From Rhodospirillaceae bacterium (GTDB taxonomy: Bacteria; Pseudomonadota; Alphaproteobacteria; Dongiales; Dongiaceae): 64,000 nt of DNA. Below the pieces are notes generated by a model. That model did no database searches, was not told the origin of the DNA, and worked only from the letters and a program-made list of their open reading frames with translations. Where the stretch lies: positions 205,844 to 269,843 of the forward strand of contig SSEL01000012.1 of assembly GCA_008012315.1 (NCBI GenBank). Direction: 5' to 3'. Every line of letters begins with the position of its first letter. The stretch's first letter is position 1. A program made the translations under genes and the position numbers. This document shows, in pieces, positions 27,747 through 36,986 of this stretch.

Positions 27747-27769
27747 AAATGAATTGTTTGAATTTATTT
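27747..27769. promoter_or_regulatory. A/T-rich inverted repeat between lrgA and LysR
   Basis: AAATGAATT-GTTTG-AATTTATTT pairs with a single mismatch. It lies about 20 nt upstream of the LysR start and about 50 nt upstream of lrgA. A likely LysR binding site. Confidence 0.5.
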
Positions 27770-27787
27770 TATGCCAAGTTGGAATAG

Positions 27788-28669
27788 ATGGATCTCAGAA
27801 CGCTGCGGGCATTTGTCGAGGTGGTGCGGCGGGGCGGCTTTTCCGCCGCGGCAACCGTCATCAACGCAACCCAGCCGACCGTCAGCAAGGCGGTGAAACA
27901 GCTGGAAGACGAGCTGGGCGGTCCGCTGCTCGACCGCCTCGGCCATCGCGTCCAGCTAACGGCAATGGGCGAGCTGGTCTATCGGCGGGCCCAGGCGATG
28001 CTGGCGGAGCGCGACAGCCTGATATCCGAGCTGGCGGATCTGCGCGGCTTGCGGCGCGGCCGCCTGCGCCTCGGCCTGCCGCAGATTGGCAGCAGCGTCC
28101 TTTTCGCACCGCTGGTGGCCAGATATCGGGCGCTTTATCCGGGGATCGAGATCGATCTGGTGGAGCAGGGCAGCAACCGGCTGAAGCAGGCGGTCCTGGC
28201 GGGCGAACTGGAATTGGGGGCTGCTTTGGCGCCGATCGAAAGTGATTTCGCCACCCGGCCGGTCCGCGACGAGCCGATGGTGGTGGTCCTGCCATCAACC
28301 CATGAACTCGCCGCGCGCAAAAGCATCAGGCTGGCGGAACTGGCAGACAGCAGTTTCGTTTTATTCGAAGCCGGCTTTACCCTGAACGAGATGATCCGCG
28401 CCGCTTGCCAAAGGCGCGGCTTCGTCGCCCGGGAAGCAGCCCATAGCGCACAGCCGGATTTCATCCTGGCGCTGGTGGCGGCGGGGCTTGGTGTCGCGCT
28501 GCTGCCGCGCCTGGTTGCCGAGCAGCAGGTCGAAGCGCCCTTGGTCTCGATCCTGCTGGATGAAAGCGATCTGCGCTGGCAGCTCAGCCTGATCTGGCGG
28601 GCCGGCAGCATCTTGTCGCCGGCGGCAAGGGCCTGGATCGATCTGGTTGCCGCGACCACGGTAAAATGA
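27788..28669 (+). CDS. LysR-family regulator of lrgAB (CidR-like)
   Basis: 293 aa. HTH at LRTLRAFVEVVRRGGFSAAATVINATQPTVSKAVKQLEDELG, then a substrate-binding domain. The placement divergent to lrgAB is the one seen for CidR, which activates cidABC in Gram-positive bacteria in response to weak acids. By position it is the likely regulator here. No other target is visible. Confidence 0.85.
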   Translation: MDLRTLRAFVEVVRRGGFSAAATVINATQPTVSKAVKQLEDELGGPLLDRLGHRVQLTAMGELVYRRAQAMLAERDSLISELADLRGLRRGRLRLGLPQIGSSVLFAPLVARYRALYPGIEIDLVEQGSNRLKQAVLAGELELGAALAPIESDFATRPVRDEPMVVVLPSTHELAARKSIRLAELADSSFVLFEAGFTLNEMIRAACQRRGFVAREAAHSAQPDFILALVAAGLGVALLPRLVAEQQVEAPLVSILLDESDLRWQLSLIWRAGSILSPAARAWIDLVAATTVK

Positions 28670-28804
28670 CGGACGGGCAGGAAAATAACGGCAGGCTGAC
28701 ATAACGCGGACAGCGAAAAGTCGTGGGAATACGAACCGGTACTAACGTTCCGTGCAGAAGACGTAAGATGTCGCTAATCTGCCGGTGAATCGCTTGAGCA
28801 TGGG

Positions 28805-29215
28805 ATGGAAATGCGTGCAATCAATATAATAAAAGTCAGTTCTGGGCGGTCCTGGCGTGTGAAATTCCTATCGGTCTTACTGGCTTCCGCCGTGGCTTTT
28901 TGCACCATGAGCCTTGCGGAGGCCGCCGCCCAGGACAGTAACGCGACAATCGGCTTCACCGGCACGGCGAAGGATTGCCTGTTGAAAGACGGGGCGGCCA
29001 GGGATGTCTGCATGTCCATGATCGAGTCGGTCCGCGCCGCGATGAAAGACGGCCGCTCCTATGGCGACTTCCGCGCTTGTTCGCCGAACCGGATCGACGA
29101 CCTGCAGGATACCCATGCCGTCATCGAATGGATCCGGCAACATCCCGATCGCCAGGACATGGATGTCAATGCGGTGGCGCGAGAAGCGCTCTCCGATCTT
29201 TATCCCTGCTCATAA
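28805..29215 (+). CDS. Exported Rap1a/Tai-like protein
   Basis: 136 aa (28811 is an alternative start). A signal peptide ends at about VAFCTMSLAEAAAQD. The mature domain carries four cysteines in the pattern C-x6-C, ACSP and a C-terminal YPCS, plus AVIEWIRQHP and a final AREALSDLYPC. This spacing fits the Rap1a/Tai family, which includes immunity proteins against type VI amidase effectors but also many members of unknown role. No effector or secretion gene is nearby. Confidence 0.6.
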   Translation: MEMRAINIIKVSSGRSWRVKFLSVLLASAVAFCTMSLAEAAAQDSNATIGFTGTAKDCLLKDGAARDVCMSMIESVRAAMKDGRSYGDFRACSPNRIDDLQDTHAVIEWIRQHPDRQDMDVNAVAREALSDLYPCS

Positions 29216-29227
29216 GGTTGATACAGA

Positions 29228-29249
29228 AAACCCGGCGAAAGCCGGGTTT
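29228..29249. terminator. Bidirectional terminator
   Basis: AAACCCGGC-GAAA-GCCGGGTTT: a 9-bp stem closed by a GAAA tetraloop, lying between the convergent Rap1a-like and 29271-29567 genes. T-runs are short on both sides. Confidence 0.8.
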
Positions 29250-29270
29250 CAAGTTTCGAGGAGGGGAAAT

Positions 29271-29567
29271 TCAGCGATTTTGGTTTTGGTCGAGATCGAT
29301 GATCTGGGCGTGCTCGGCGACGCTCATGAAGCGGCCGATTTCCGATTGCATGATTTCGGCCCGGCAGAGCAGGTCGTTGGCGACGTCGCGGACATGGTCC
29401 GGCGCACCGGGGCGACCTTCGGCGGCCAGAGAAAGGGCGGCGGTCACGGCCTGCAATCCGGTTTCCCGTGCCACATCGAAGACCATCTCGGCCATACGGT
29501 CGATTTCGGCCTGCAAGCTATGAATGCTCTGCTGTTCCGCATCGCTAAGATGAATGGCTTCGGACAT
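29271..29567 (-). CDS. Small helical protein of unknown function
   Basis: 98 aa from ATG 29567 (MSEAIHLSDAEQ); the frame is open further to 29642. Predicted all-helical and acidic, no membrane segment or signal. I do not recognise it. Convergent with the Rap1a-like gene and the last gene of the variable block before yebC. Confidence 0.55.
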   Translation of the reverse strand: MSEAIHLSDAEQQSIHSLQAEIDRMAEMVFDVARETGLQAVTAALSLAAEGRPGAPDHVRDVANDLLCRAEIMQSEIGRFMSVAEHAQIIDLDQNQNR

Positions 29568-29699
29568 CCGGATCCCCATACCCGACAGGAAAGGTTGATC
29601 ACCAAAGCGGCCGATCGGGCAGTGCGATCTCAATGCCGCCAAGACTATCTTCCGAAGACGCCGTTAAAATTTAGTAAAATGGGTTCCCTGCCGTGAATT

Positions 29700-29736
29700 C
29701 ACAGTCAGGTGAGGGGGCATCACAGTACGGTGAGGG
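29700..29736. repeat. Imperfect direct repeat upstream of yebC
   Basis: CACAGTCAGGTGAGGG (29700-29715) and CACAGTACGGTGAGGG (29721-29736) differ at two bases and are 21 nt apart, two helical turns. A possible regulator binding site, about 160-195 nt before yebC. Confidence 0.4.
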
Positions 29737-29894
29737 CTTGGCGGGAGGGCGAATTGTGCTAAAAGGCTTCCAAATCCGTCGCTTACCAGCGGCTTTGCGA
29801 CACAAGGCTAAGTCCCACCTTGCTTGTCGCTTCGCAAGATGTGGTAGGATGTCGCGGAAACCCAACTCAATAACTGGAATTTAGAGTCGCGACC

Positions 29895-30659
29895 ATGGCT
29901 GGTCATTCACAATTCAAGAACATCATGTACCGCAAGGGCGCGCAGGATGCGAAGCGCGCCAAAGTCTTCACCAAGATCATTCGCGAATTGACCGTGGCGG
30001 CGAAATCCGGCCAGGCCGATCCCGATGCCAATCCGCGTTTGCGCTCGGCGATCATCGCCGCCCGCGAGGCGAATATGCCCAAGGACACGATGGAGCGCGC
30101 GATCAAGCGCGGCGCCGGCGGTGAAGACAACACCAATTATGATGAAGTCCGGTATGAGGGCTACGGCCCGGGCGGGATCGCCGTCATCGTCGAGGCCCTG
30201 ACCGACAACCGCAACCGTACCGCCTCGGAAATCCGCACCGCCTTCGCCAAGGCCGGCGGCAATCTCGGCGAAACCAATTCGGTTTCCTTCATGTTCGAAC
30301 GCAAGGGTGTGGTCGTCTACCCCACCAAGACCGCGAAAGGGGCGGCGATCAGCGCCGATGCCGTTTTCGAGGCGGCCCTGGAAGCCGGCGCCGACAATGT
30401 CGAGAGCGACGAGGAAACCCATATGGTGACCTGCGCGACGGATGATTTCTCGACTGTGCGCGATGCCCTGGAAGCCAAGTTCGGCGAGGCCAAGGAAGCC
30501 AAGCTGCAATGGCTGCCGCTGAACGCCACCCAGGTCGATGCCGATACCGCACAATCGCTGATGAAGCTGATCGACGTCCTGGAAGACAATGATGACGTGC
30601 AGAACGTCTATGCCAATTTCGAAGTCTCCGACGAGACATTGGCATCGCTGACGGCATGA
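29895..30659 (+). CDS. yebC: YebC/PmpR-family protein
   Basis: 254 aa. The N-terminus [23 protein letters not shown] and the [25 protein letters not shown] segment are typical. Family members act as DNA-binding regulators or, for some, help ribosomes through proline runs. Head of the ruvC-ruvA-ruvB run, as in most alphaproteobacteria. Confidence 0.96.
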   Translation: MAGHSQFKNIMYRKGAQDAKRAKVFTKIIRELTVAAKSGQADPDANPRLRSAIIAAREANMPKDTMERAIKRGAGGEDNTNYDEVRYEGYGPGGIAVIVEALTDNRNRTASEIRTAFAKAGGNLGETNSVSFMFERKGVVVYPTKTAKGAAISADAVFEAALEAGADNVESDEETHMVTCATDDFSTVRDALEAKFGEAKEAKLQWLPLNATQVDADTAQSLMKLIDVLEDNDDVQNVYANFEVSDETLASLTA

Positions 30660-30669
30660 GGCGGGGTGG

Positions 30670-30697
30670 CCTGTCGCGGCGATTGTGCGGCGACAGG
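30670..30697. promoter_or_regulatory. Hairpin between yebC and ruvC
   Basis: CCTGTCGC (30670-30677) pairs with GCGACAGG (30690-30697) around a 12-nt loop. No T-run, so it may be a processing or pausing signal, not a terminator. Confidence 0.4.
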
Positions 30698-30725
30698 GCA
30701 GTGAAAACAGCGCGATGGACGGTCG

Positions 30726-31250
30726 ATGCGTCTGCTAGGGCTTGATCCGGGATTGCAGCATACCGGCTGGGGCATCGTCGATGCCCATGGCAATCCGCCC
30801 GGCTCGCGGCTGAGCTTCGTGGCGGCCGGTACCATTCATACCGACGCCAAGCAATCCCTGGCCGAGCGGCTGGTGGAGATTCATGACGGGCTCAAGCAGG
30901 TGATCGATCTCTATCAACCGACCGAGGCCGCGGTCGAGGAAACCTTCGTCAACAAGAACCCGAACTCGACCTTGAAACTGGGGCTGGCGCGCGGCGTCGT
31001 CCTGATGACGCCTGCTTCCTATAAACTGCCGGTGGCGGAATATCCCGCCAATCTCGTTAAGAAATCCGTGGTCGGTGCAGGCCATGCGGGCAAGGATCAG
31101 GTGCAGATGATGGTGCGGGTGCTGCTGCCGGCCAGCTCGGCCGAAAGCCCCGACGCCGCCGATGCCTTGGCCGTGGCGATCTGCCATGCCCATCACCTGA
31201 GTTCGCTGCGCCGTTGGGGCGCCAAGGACTTTCGTGAGGTGGCGCGGTGA
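30726..31250 (+). CDS. ruvC: Holliday junction endonuclease RuvC
   Basis: 174 aa. Cuts Holliday junctions during recombination repair. The first acidic residue is D7 (LLGLDPG), the second lies in AAVEETFVNKN, and the C-terminal acidic pair is in ESPDAADALA. Its stop overlaps the ruvA GTG start by GTGA, so translation is coupled. Confidence 0.97.
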   Translation: MRLLGLDPGLQHTGWGIVDAHGNPPGSRLSFVAAGTIHTDAKQSLAERLVEIHDGLKQVIDLYQPTEAAVEETFVNKNPNSTLKLGLARGVVLMTPASYKLPVAEYPANLVKKSVVGAGHAGKDQVQMMVRVLLPASSAESPDAADALAVAICHAHHLSSLRRWGAKDFREVAR

Positions 31251-31876
31251 TCGGCAAGCTGACGGGCAAAGTGGACAGTATCCAGGGCGATGCGGTGATC
31301 GTCGATGTCGGCGGCGTTGGCTATGTCGTGCATGCCGCGAACCGCACGCTGCAACGGCTCGGGGTCAGCGGGACGGCGGTCTCGCTGCTGATCGAAACCC
31401 AGGTGCGCGAAGATGCGATCAACCTGTTCGGCTTCCTCGACCAGGCGGAGCGCGACTGGTTCCGGCTGCTGACGACGGTGCAAGGTGTCGGCGCCAAGGT
31501 GGGCCTCGCCATCCTCGGCGTGCTCGGGCCTGACGACCTGACTACCGCCATCGCCGCCCAAGATAAGACGGCGATTACCCGGGCGCCCGGCGTCGGCCCG
31601 AAACTGGCGGCGCGCATCGTTTCCGAATTGAAAGACAAGGTCGGCAGCCTCAGTCTCGGCACGGCGGCGCTGAAAACAGCGGCGACGGGCGAAAGCGGCA
31701 AGGCGGCCAGCGGCAAGCCCAACGCGCTGATCGAGGACGCAGTTTCCGCGTTGGTCAATCTCGGCTATCGCCGGGCGGAGGCTTTCACCGCCGTCGCCAA
31801 GGCGCAGCATGAGGCCGATGGCGCCGCCGGCCTGGATCATCTGATCCGCGCCGGATTGAAGGAGTTGAGCCAGTGA
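31247..31876 (+). CDS. ruvA: Holliday junction-binding protein RuvA
   Basis: 209 aa, GTG start overlapping ruvC. OB-fold N-terminus (MIGKLTGKVDSIQGDAVIVDVGGVGYVVH), tandem helix-hairpin-helix motifs (VQGVGAKVGLAILG; APGVGPKLAARIV) and a C-terminal RuvB-contact domain. It tetramerises on the junction and recruits RuvB. Confidence 0.96.
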   Translation: MIGKLTGKVDSIQGDAVIVDVGGVGYVVHAANRTLQRLGVSGTAVSLLIETQVREDAINLFGFLDQAERDWFRLLTTVQGVGAKVGLAILGVLGPDDLTTAIAAQDKTAITRAPGVGPKLAARIVSELKDKVGSLSLGTAALKTAATGESGKAASGKPNALIEDAVSALVNLGYRRAEAFTAVAKAQHEADGAAGLDHLIRAGLKELSQ

Positions 31877-31901
31877 TTGGAACACCCAGTTGTCGCTTCA
31901 A

Positions 31902-31994
31902 CCCCTCACCCCGACCCTCTCCCCAGAGGGGCGAGGGAGTAAAGGGGAGCGTTTTTCTCCCTCGCCCCTCTGGGGAGAGGGTCGGGGTGAGGGG
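31902..31994. repeat. Perfect 38-bp inverted repeat, dispersed palindromic element (copy 2)
   Basis: Arms 31902-31939 and 31957-31994 are exact reverse complements around a 17-nt loop that ends in TTTTT. Each arm contains a small inner hairpin. The sequence is related to the element at 4416-4527. It fills most of the ruvA-ruvB gap and could reduce readthrough or act as an RNA hairpin. Confidence 0.9.
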
Positions 31995-32023
31995 CAAGAC
32001 ATCTCGGTTTAAAAGGCCATCGC

Positions 32024-33097
32024 ATGGCTGAAGACCAACGTCTGACGGATGGCATCCGCAGCGAAGAAGATGCCGGCGAGCAGTCCCTGCGGCCTTTGGC
32101 GCTGACCGAGTTTATCGGCCAGGAGAAGCTGCGCGAGAATCTGGCGGTCTTCGTCGCGGCGGCGCGCGAACGGGGCGAGGCCCTGGATCATGTGCTGTTC
32201 CATGGCCCGCCCGGCCTCGGCAAGACGACCCTGGCGCAGATCGTCTCACGGGAACTCGGCGTCGGCTTTCGCGCCACATCTGGGCCGGTGATCGCCCGCG
32301 CCGGGGATCTCGCTGCGCTGCTCACCAATCTGCAGCCCAATGACGTGCTGTTCATCGATGAAATCCATCGCCTGTCGCCGGCGGTGGAGGAAATCCTCTA
32401 TCCGGCGATGGAGGATTATCACCTCGACCTGATCATCGGCGAGGGGCCGGCGGCCCGCTCGGTGCGGATCGATCTGCCGAAATTCACCCTGGTCGGCGCG
32501 ACAACGCGGCTCGGTTTGTTGTCGACGCCGCTCCGCGACCGTTTCGGCATTCCGCTGCGGCTCAATTTCTATACCCCGGCAGAGCTGGAAACCATCGTCC
32601 GGCGCGGCGCCCGCGTCATCGGGCTCGATCTCGCCGCCAGTGGCGCCACGGAGATCGCCCGCCGGTCGCGGGGCACGCCGCGCGTCGCCGGCCGCCTGCT
32701 GCGCCGGGTGCGGGATTTTGCCCTGGTCGCCAAAGCAGGGCAGGTGGATGCCAAGGCGGCGGATGCGGCCTTGGCCCGGCTCGATGTCGATAAGCTCGGC
32801 CTCGATGCGATGGATCGCCGTTTCCTGCAATGCATCGCCGAGAATTATGGCGGCGGCCCGGTTGGCGTCGAAACCCTGGCGGCGGCTTTGGCCGAACAGC
32901 GCGATACGATCGAAGAGGCGATCGAGCCTTATCTGATCCAGCAGGGCCTGCTGCAGCGGACGCCGCGCGGCAGAATGCTGACAGCCAACGGCTTTAAATA
33001 TCTTGGTCTGACGCCACCGCGGGGTGCGGCGCAATTCGATCTGCTGAGTGCTGCATCCGATGGGGGCGCCGCCGAGGATATGGCCGATGAGGATTGA
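32024..33097 (+). CDS. ruvB: Holliday junction branch-migration ATPase RuvB
   Basis: 357 aa. Walker A GPPGLGKT at 61-68, Walker B FIDEIHRL, sensor 1 [21 protein letters not shown], and a C-terminal winged-helix domain ([18 protein letters not shown]). Hexameric motor that drives branch migration with RuvA. Separated from ruvA by the palindromic element. Confidence 0.97.
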   Translation: MAEDQRLTDGIRSEEDAGEQSLRPLALTEFIGQEKLRENLAVFVAAARERGEALDHVLFHGPPGLGKTTLAQIVSRELGVGFRATSGPVIARAGDLAALLTNLQPNDVLFIDEIHRLSPAVEEILYPAMEDYHLDLIIGEGPAARSVRIDLPKFTLVGATTRLGLLSTPLRDRFGIPLRLNFYTPAELETIVRRGARVIGLDLAASGATEIARRSRGTPRVAGRLLRRVRDFALVAKAGQVDAKAADAALARLDVDKLGLDAMDRRFLQCIAENYGGGPVGVETLAAALAEQRDTIEEAIEPYLIQQGLLQRTPRGRMLTANGFKYLGLTPPRGAAQFDLLSAASDGGAAEDMADED

Positions 33098-33217
33098 CGA
33101 TTTCTTATCGAAACTACGGCATCCTGGCGCAGCCCTTCGGTATCGGGGGGCAGCGCCAAGCTGCCACATTCTTGCCATCCTCCGGGTAGATGAATAGGGC
33201 CGATTTCGAGTTCAGCC

Positions 33218-33706
33218 ATGCATGAGTCGAGCAGGACAGGCCCTATCTGGACAAGCCAATCCGGCGCGGTTATCCACCGCCATCAGATCCGCGTCTATAT
33301 CGAAGATACCGACTCGGGCGGGATCGTATATTACGCCAACTATCTGCGGTTCGCCGAAAGGGCCCGGACCGAGATGTTGCGGTCGGCCGGTATTTCCCAT
33401 GCCCTGATGATGGCGGAAGACGGCTTGGTCCTGGCGGTGCGACGCTGCGAGGTCGATTACCTGCGTCCGGCACGGCTGGACGACGAATTGCTGGTCGAGA
33501 CCACGGTCACCGGGCTCGGCGGTGCGACGATCGATCTGGCGCAGCGTATCTGCCGGCTCGATGACGGTGATGAGGTCGAACTGGTGCGTTTGGCGGTCAA
33601 AATCGCCTGCATCGGCGCGGCGGGGCGGGCGACACGATTGCCTGAAGATCTGCGGAATGTTTTGCAGCAGGCACGGCCGTCGGCCGAAGAAGTTGGGAAT
33701 GATTAG
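33218..33706 (+). CDS. ybgC: YbgC-family acyl-CoA thioesterase (Tol-Pal associated)
   Basis: 162 aa hot-dog fold. The catalytic-Asp segment EDTDSGGIVYYANYLRFAERARTE and a C-terminal LVRLAVKIACI are typical. In E. coli YbgC hydrolyses short acyl-CoAs and interacts with phospholipid enzymes; its role in Tol-Pal is indirect. First gene of the tol cluster, about 100 nt before tolQ. Confidence 0.92.
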   Translation: MHESSRTGPIWTSQSGAVIHRHQIRVYIEDTDSGGIVYYANYLRFAERARTEMLRSAGISHALMMAEDGLVLAVRRCEVDYLRPARLDDELLVETTVTGLGGATIDLAQRICRLDDGDEVELVRLAVKIACIGAAGRATRLPEDLRNVLQQARPSAEEVGND

Positions 33707-33805
33707 GAATTTTATCGCTCGTGGCCGGTTTCCGATGGATCGGGTGCCGGTGGTACGAACATAGCGGCGCGGAATGTCGACAACGACGGAAGAGTGAGAT
33801 AGCGA

Positions 33806-34597
<792 letters not shown>

Positions 34598-34599
34598 CC

Positions 34600-35100
34600 A
34601 TGGCGGTGAAGCTCGGCACCGGACCCAAACGGGCGCGCGGCGGCCGCCGTCGCGCGGCGCCGATGGCGGATATCAACGTGACGCCGATGGTCGACGTCAT
34701 GCTGGTGCTGCTGGTCATCTTCATGATCACCGCGCCACTGCTTACCGTCGGGATTCCGGTCGATCTGCCCAAGACCAAGGCCGAGGCGATGCAGGATCCC
34801 GACGAGCCCCTGGTCATCACCATCAACAAGCAGGGAAAGATCTATCTGCAGGAAACCGAATTGCAGTTGGACACGGTGGGTCCACGGCTCAGCGCCATCA
34901 CCAACAACAATCCCGAAGCCAAGATCTTCATTCGTGGCGACAAGGGCATTGATTACGGCACGGTGATGCAGGTGATGGGTGAACTGACTTCGGCCGGTTT
35001 CCGCGCCGTATCCCTGATCGTCGAGACGCCCGGCGGCGATAACAGCCAGTCCGGCAATAAGGCCGATACCGGCAACGGCCAGAAAAAATCGACCAATTGA
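34600..35100 (+). CDS. tolR: TolR, ion-channel subunit with periplasmic domain
   Basis: 166 aa. One membrane segment with the functional aspartate in NVTPMVDVMLVLLVIFMI, then a periplasmic domain. A Ser/Asn-rich C-terminal tail (NSQSGNKADTGNG) is longer than usual. Downstream of tolQ in the same operon. Confidence 0.95.
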   Translation: MAVKLGTGPKRARGGRRRAAPMADINVTPMVDVMLVLLVIFMITAPLLTVGIPVDLPKTKAEAMQDPDEPLVITINKQGKIYLQETELQLDTVGPRLSAITNNNPEAKIFIRGDKGIDYGTVMQVMGELTSAGFRAVSLIVETPGGDNSQSGNKADTGNGQKKSTN

Positions 35101-35111
35101 GGGTAAATTAG

Positions 35112-36065
35112 GTGAACAAGCCGTCGTCGCCCAGTCAGCGCCCCTTCGGCTTCGGGCTGATCTTCTCCATCATGCTGCATGTCGGCGTGCTGGGGCTGGT
35201 GGTGCTTGGCCTGCCGGTGTTCTGGGAACCGGAACCACTGCCGGAAGCGATCGGCGTGCAATTGGCGCAATTGTCGGACATCACCGCTGCGCCCAAGGCA
35301 AACAAGGTCAATAACGAGAAGATCGTCAAGAAACCGGACGCGCCGAAGGCCGACCAGCCGAAGAAGGAAGAGCCCAAGAAGGAAGCACCGCCGCCGCCCA
35401 ATCCGCAGACGGCCGCGCCGCCACCGCCGAAGCAGGAAGAGAGCAAGCCGACACCGACGCCGCCCACACCGCCCAAGGAAGAGGAAGCGGAAAAGATTCC
35501 CGATCCGGAGAAGAAGCCGGAAGAGAAGAAGCCTGAGGAAAAGAAACCGGAAGAAAAGAAGCCGGAGAAGAAGGTCGAGAAGAAAAAGCCGGACGAGCCG
35601 AAGAAGAAGCCGGACAAGAATGCCGACAAGGAGCTCGATGCCCTGCTGCAGAACGTGCTGAAGGACACGCCAGCGCCGGAGACCCAGGAGAAGACCAAGA
35701 AGAAATCTGCGCCCGCGGCGTCTGAGCAGTCCGAAGGGCCGCAAGCGTCCCAGGTGTCGGAAATTCCGCTGACGGCTTCCGAGGAAGACGGTATTCGCGC
35801 CCAGGTGGAGAAGAACTGGAATCTCGGCAGCCTCGCCGGGTCGCCGAACATGGAAAATATCCTGGTGGAGATCCGTGTGACGTTGCAGCCCGACGGCACG
35901 GTTACCAATGCCCAGGTCATCAACAGCCAGTCCGACCCGTTCTTCAAGCAGGCCTCGGAAAGCTGCCTGCGGGCGGTCCGCATGAGCAGCCCGCTCAAGC
36001 TGCCGCCGGGCAAGACTTATAACACGATGGTGCTGCGGTTCCGGCCGTCCGAGGTCAGCTTCTGA
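35112..36065 (+). CDS. tolA: TolA
   Basis: 317 aa, GTG start. One membrane anchor at about 14-36, a Pro/Lys/Glu-rich linker, and a C-terminal domain from about residue 220 (IPLTASEEDGIRAQVEKNW to the end) that binds TolB and Pal. The linker contains tandem KPEEK units. It spans the periplasm and transmits force from TolQR. The C-terminal domain has a second copy in the next gene. Confidence 0.92.
   Translation: MNKPSSPSQRPFGFGLIFSIMLHVGVLGLVVLGLPVFWEPEPLPEAIGVQLAQLSDITAAPKANKVNNEKIVKKPDAPKADQPKKEEPKKEAPPPPNPQTAAPPPPKQEESKPTPTPPTPPKEEEAEKIPDPEKKPEEKKPEEKKPEEKKPEKKVEKKKPDEPKKKPDKNADKELDALLQNVLKDTPAPETQEKTKKKSAPAASEQSEGPQASQVSEIPLTASEEDGIRAQVEKNWNLGSLAGSPNMENILVEIRVTLQPDGTVTNAQVINSQSDPFFKQASESCLRAVRMSSPLKLPPGKTYNTMVLRFRPSEVSF
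35507..35580 (+). repeat. Tandem KPEEK-coding repeat in tolA
   Basis: Repeated codons for K-K-P-E-E (five-residue period, about four units) in the TolA linker. Nearby units vary slightly in codon choice, as expected of an older repeat. Confidence 0.7.
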
Positions 36066-36165
36066 TTATAGCAATCAGCGAGACGATCTTGGCTGGCGAG
36101 GTCGACCCGATTCTGGTTATCCTGTCGCCATATTGAGCTTTGTACCTTTGGGGGAGGGACGCAAA

Positions 36166-36687
36166 GTGCGATACTGGCTAATTGCGCTGCTGGGCCTGCT
36201 TGCGGCCTGCACATCGACAGGCAAGTCGAACCCGAATACCAGCTCCGACCAAGACTTCGAGGCGATGATCCAGAAGTTGGAGAAGGATAAATCGGCGTTC
36301 GATTCTTTGGCCGATCCCCAGACGAAATCGGTTTCTTTGGCGGATGAGCAGTCCGAAGAGCTGCAGGCTTCTGTTGCCCCGGAGATTCCGCTGACGGCTG
36401 CCGAGGAAGCTGTGATTCGGGCTCAGATTGAGAAGAACTGGGATCTGAGGGGCACCACCGGGGCGCCCGGTTTGGAGAATATCCTCGTGTTAATCCGCGT
36501 GGCACTGAAGCCTGATGGCACGGTCATCGAAGCCCAGATCATCAACGACGTGGTCGATTCCTATGTCCGTGCGGTTTCGGAAAGCTGTCTGCGGGCGGTC
36601 CACATGAGCAGCCCGCTCAAGCTGCCGCCGGGCAAGACTTATAACACGATGGTGCTGCGGTTCCGGCCGTCCGAGGTCAGCTTCTGA
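36166..36687 (+). CDS. Lipoprotein carrying a second TolA C-terminal domain
   Basis: 173 aa from GTG 36166, with GGGGAGGG upstream; an ATG is in frame earlier at 36133. MRYWLIALLGLLAAC is a lipoprotein signal (Cys15); the residue after it is Thr, which favours outer-membrane sorting. After a helical linker (DFEAMIQKLEKDKSAFD) comes a domain aligned with TolA from EQSE onward: IPLTAAEEAVIRAQIEKNW, GAPGLENILVLIRVAL and an end identical to TolA. The last 85 nt match tolA exactly. It sits between tolA and tolB. No long rigid linker, so it could not span the periplasm like TolA; it may bind TolB or Pal. Confidence 0.85.
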   Translation: MRYWLIALLGLLAACTSTGKSNPNTSSDQDFEAMIQKLEKDKSAFDSLADPQTKSVSLADEQSEELQASVAPEIPLTAAEEAVIRAQIEKNWDLRGTTGAPGLENILVLIRVALKPDGTVIEAQIINDVVDSYVRAVSESCLRAVHMSSPLKLPPGKTYNTMVLRFRPSEVSF

Positions 36688-36806
36688 ACTTATCCTGCCC
36701 CGCGTCCCGTTCGAGCCTGCGGCAACCGCTCTGTTCCGGCCGGAATGGGGCGGATTTGAGCCATATTTAGGTCACAATAAAACGGCAATCATTAACCGGA
36801 CCTGAT

Positions 36807-36837
36807 GCAACCGCGCCGCGTGACGCGGTTCGGTTGC
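36807..36837. promoter_or_regulatory. GC-rich hairpin upstream of tolB
   Basis: GCAACCG and CCGCG (36807-36820) pair with CGCGG and CGGTTGC (36824-36837), with small internal loops and a TGA top. No T-run follows. The 36688-36986 gap otherwise holds no visible gene. Confidence 0.5.
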
Positions 36838-36986
36838 GGTGACCGGGAACAATTCGCCGCGCGTGGCGTTTGCCCTGCACGGTGCTTTGGGTGGGCTGCC
36901 TCTGAAAAGGGCTGCTTGCGAATCCGTGTCCGCCGCTCTAGTGAGAATCGGGATTGTAAATGCGTGGCGCGACTCTGGGGATCAAT

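Noticed and set aside
29671..29884. Small open frames between 29567 and yebC
   Set aside because: No RBS and overlapping frames on both strands; low likelihood of a gene.
18031..29894. A prophage
   Set aside because: No phage structural, integrase or lysis genes, and no tRNA or att-like repeat at the edges.
31902..31994. The ruvA-ruvB palindrome as a simple terminator
   Set aside because: The T-run is in the loop and not after the stem. The similarity to the other element suggests a dispersed repeat.
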